Shown: positions 14,876 through 16,470 of the stretch, in pieces
Layout: each line of letters starts with the position of its first letter
Numbering within the stretch: position 1 is the stretch's first letter
DNA from: Clostridiaceae bacterium
GTDB taxonomy: Bacteria; Bacillota; Clostridia; Oscillospirales; Acutalibacteraceae
NCBI GenBank assembly: GCA_904501875.1
Contig: CAJGCQ010000013.1
Location: forward strand, 1 to 16,470
Reading direction: 5' to 3'
Length of the DNA: 16,470 nucleotides
The notes under the pieces: model-generated
The model's input: only the letters and a program-made list of their open reading frames with translations
What the model was told of the DNA's origin: nothing
The model's database searches: none
Program-made: the position numbers and the translations under genes

Positions 14876-15794
14876 GGCAAAGCTCCTTTACGGGGATAAT
14901 TTTAATTGCCCCACCGTGAATGCGGGGGAGTAAGGCTATCTTTGAAACCGCTCCGCTTTCTATCAGGGCGGCGGTAACCCTTCTGCGCAAGAGTTCTTCG
15001 GCACTGCCTATATGTGCAGTCGTAATAACCGTCACACCCGCACAAAAGCTTTCGCTGACCTTTTTTAGCTCTTCTTCGGTGCCGATTTCATCAAATGCGA
15101 CTATATCGGGGAACATAGTCCTTATGGCTATTTCAATGCCCGCCGCCTTGTTCGCGGTCAAAAGCACATCGCTGTCGGGGCCTAAATCGTTACCCGTCAC
15201 ACCGCCTATTCTACCTGAAATTTCACCTCGGCTGTCAATTACCGCAACTCGGTAATGTTTGCCGCAAATTCCACCGGAGAGCTGTCTTACAAGGTCACGA
15301 AGTACGGTTGTTTTTCCGCTACCCGGCGGGCCAGCAATCAAGAGTCCGCCGCCGTCAAATTCCCTTACAATATCGCTTGCCACACCGAAGATTTCTCTTG
15401 CAATTCTTATATTAACCGAGGTTATATCATGCATAACTCCGCCCTCTGTAAGGGTGCCGCATACTCCTGCACGGTGACCGTTATCCATAATAATAAATCC
15501 GCTTTTAAGCTCATTTTCGTGGGCATAAACCGAGTTCTTGCAAAGAAGCCTGAAGCTTTTCTCTAAGTCGCCTTTCTCTGCCTTTAACAGGTCACGGGTA
15601 ATTATAAAAGAGGTTTGTCCGTTCTCTCTCATAAATACTGTTTCGCCCCCTACGGTAAGGGCTACAGGTAGTCCTGTGCGGAGTCTTATTTCCTCTGCAT
15701 TTTCCCTAATGGTAACGGGAAGTTCGCATAGCACCGACCTTATTCTCGGTGCAACGCCGTAAAGCACGCTTTCAAATCTTTTTGTATTTTCCAC
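14859..15794 (-). CDS. spoIIIAA: Stage III sporulation protein AA, secretion-type ATPase
   Basis: The 311-residue ATPase has a Walker A motif GPPGSGKT (155-162), VAVIDSRGEISG (about 183-194), Walker B IVAFDEIGTEEE (about 231-242) and the ITTAHIGS motif (about 257-264). It resembles VirB11/GspE-type secretion ATPases and powers the SpoIIIA-SpoIIQ channel needed for late forespore gene expression. The N-terminal part (1-145), including AEEIRLRTGLPVAL, is typical. The start is GTG with TGAGGTGA about 6 nt upstream. It is the first gene of the operon, divergent from a solute-binding lipoprotein gene; efp, common upstream in Bacillus, is not present. Confidence 0.95.
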   Translation of the reverse strand: MENTKRFESVLYGVAPRIRSVLCELPVTIRENAEEIRLRTGLPVALTVGGETVFMRENGQTSFIITRDLLKAEKGDLEKSFRLLCKNSVYAHENELKSGFIIMDNGHRAGVCGTLTEGGVMHDITSVNIRIAREIFGVASDIVREFDGGGLLIAGPPGSGKTTVLRDLVRQLSGGICGKHYRVAVIDSRGEISGRIGGVTGNDLGPDSDVLLTANKAAGIEIAIRTMFPDIVAFDEIGTEEELKKVSESFCAGVTVITTAHIGSAEELLRRRVTAALIESGAVSKIALLPRIHGGAIKIIPVKELCRGMAV

Positions 15795-15814
15795 AGCTTT
15801 TCACCTCACACTAA

Positions 15815-15841
15815 ATGTTATGACGGGGTTGTCCTCTATAG
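15815..15841 (-). promoter_or_regulatory. Sigma-E-like promoter candidate for the spoIIIA operon
   Basis: On the minus strand CATAACAT (15815-15822) resembles the sigma-E -10 element, and CTATAG (15836-15841) supplies the -35 ATA, 15 nt from the -10 ATA. The predicted start falls close to the Shine-Dalgarno site, so this is a weak call. SpoIIIA operons in known spore-formers are transcribed by sigma-E in the mother cell. Confidence 0.35.
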
Positions 15842-15867
15842 AACATATAAAAAATTTAATTTTCAAG

Positions 15868-15897
15868 TTGCGGAATTATTTTGCGATTTTGCGGAAT
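15868..15897 (+). repeat. Spaced direct repeats upstream of the solute-binding protein gene
   Basis: TTGCGGAAT occurs at 15868-15876 and again at 15889-15897, offset 21 bp. A partial copy, TTGCGATTT, lies between them from 15881. They sit 20 to 60 bp upstream of the AGGAGG of the next gene and look like repeated binding sites for a regulator. Confidence 0.5.
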
Positions 15898-15928
15898 GTT
15901 ATTAAAAGAAATCATTAGGAGGTAAATT

Positions 15929-16470
15929 ATGAAAAAACCGATTTCATTATTATTGTCAATTATTTGTTTGCTCTCCTGCATATCCCTTGCGGGCTGCGGC
16001 AAAAAGAAAACCACAAGCGGTGAGGTGTATTTCCTCAATTTTAAGCCCGAATCTGCTGCTGTTTACGAGGAGCTGGCAAAAAAATATCAGGAAGAAAAGG
16101 GCGTAAAGGTAAAGGTTGTTACAGCCGCCGCCAACAATTATGAGCAGACCCTTAAATCTGAAATCGCAAAGTCGAGCGCACCTACAATTTTTCAGGTGAA
16201 CGGCCCTGTAGGTTATGACGAATGGGACGACTACTGCCTTAATATTAAGGACAGTAAGCTTTACGATATGCTTGCCGACAAAGACCTCGCCATTAAAGAT
16301 GACGGGGGAGTATACGCAATACCCTATGTTATCGAGGGCTATGGAATTATCTACAACAAGGCAATTATGGATAAGTATTTCGCACTTCCAGATAAAAAAA
16401 GCGAGCTTAACTCTGTTGACGAAATCGACAGCTTTGATAAGCTTAAAACGATTGTAGAGGATATGACGGC
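15929..16470 (+). CDS. ABC transporter extracellular solute-binding lipoprotein (family 1-like), 3' truncated
   Basis: The frame is open from ATG to the window end, giving 180 codons. The ATG has a perfect AGGAGG 6 nt upstream (15917-15922). The product starts MKKPISLLLSIICLL and reaches a lipobox LAGC with Cys23 as the lipidation site. Next come the segment VYFLNFKPESAAVYEELAKK (about 33-52), VKVKVVTAAANNYEQTLKSEI, a PTIFQVNGP stretch, and DGGVYAIPYVIEGYGIIYNK (about 126-145). These are characteristic of SBP_bac_1 proteins that bind sugars or oligosaccharides outside the membrane. The permease genes would be expected just beyond the edge. It is divergent from spoIIIAA. The ligand is not known. 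Confidence 0.9.
   Translation, partial: MKKPISLLLSIICLLSCISLAGCGKKKTTSGEVYFLNFKPESAAVYEELAKKYQEEKGVKVKVVTAAANNYEQTLKSEIAKSSAPTIFQVNGPVGYDEWDDYCLNIKDSKLYDMLADKDLAIKDDGGVYAIPYVIEGYGIIYNKAIMDKYFALPDKKSELNSVDEIDSFDKLKTIVEDMT

Noticed and set aside
1..16470. CRISPR arrays, tRNA or rRNA genes, insertion sequences, integrases and phage genes
   Set aside because: I saw no regularly spaced repeats, cloverleaf-like segment, rRNA core sequence or transposase motif. The window reads as ordinary chromosomal genes.

Overview
The window is a gene-dense piece of a low-to-mid GC chromosome from an endospore-forming Firmicute. It is most likely a Clostridia member, perhaps an anaerobic gut Oscillospirales/Ruminococcaceae relative; the taxonomy is inferred from gene content and style and was not tested by a search. 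The strongest marker is a complete spoIIIAA-AH operon with the canonical order and tight overlaps. Consistent with a Firmicute are the strong AGGAGG-type Shine-Dalgarno sites, several TTG and GTG starts, TATAAT-type promoters often with an extended TGn, and DegV, Asp23/Gls24 and CmpB-type membrane proteins. No rRNA, tRNA, CRISPR array, transposase or prophage gene was seen.

Layout, left to right: (1) The edge holds the first codons of a leftward membrane or secreted protein, divergent from a rightward degV gene with a good sigma-A promoter. (2) A strong hairpin at 1221-1253 separates degV from a leftward operon transcribed alr > glpK > monoacylglycerol-lipase-like hydrolase, with its promoter inside the 3' end of a small CmpB-like (PF06541) membrane protein gene. 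(3) A leftward EF-G paralogue with eroded GTPase motifs has its own extended -10 promoter. (4) Divergent from it, a rightward secreted protein of unknown family ends at a bidirectional terminator. (5) A leftward cluster, thioredoxin > histidine phosphatase > HI0933-type flavoprotein, converges on that terminator. (6) A leftward asp23/yqhY-like gene has its own promoter and terminator and lies directly downstream of spoIIIAH. (7) The spoIIIA operon occupies 11146-15794, leftward. (8) A rightward ABC-transporter solute-binding lipoprotein gene is divergent from spoIIIAA and is cut by the window end.

Functional logic: the spoIIIA products build the mother-cell side of the SpoIIIA-SpoIIQ channel during engulfment, with the SpoIIIAA ATPase, membrane proteins AB to AF, and ring proteins AG and AH. 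The alr operon joins D-alanine supply for peptidoglycan with a possible lipid-to-glycerol-3-phosphate salvage step, in which the hydrolase releases glycerol and GlpK phosphorylates it. The thioredoxin cluster looks like redox housekeeping. I did not find a clearly new multi-gene defence or mobile system. The items most worth a second look are the divergent EF-G paralogue, the alr-glpK-lipase operon, the GlpK lacking the usual regulatory histidine, the repeat array upstream of the solute-binding protein, and the secreted orphan.
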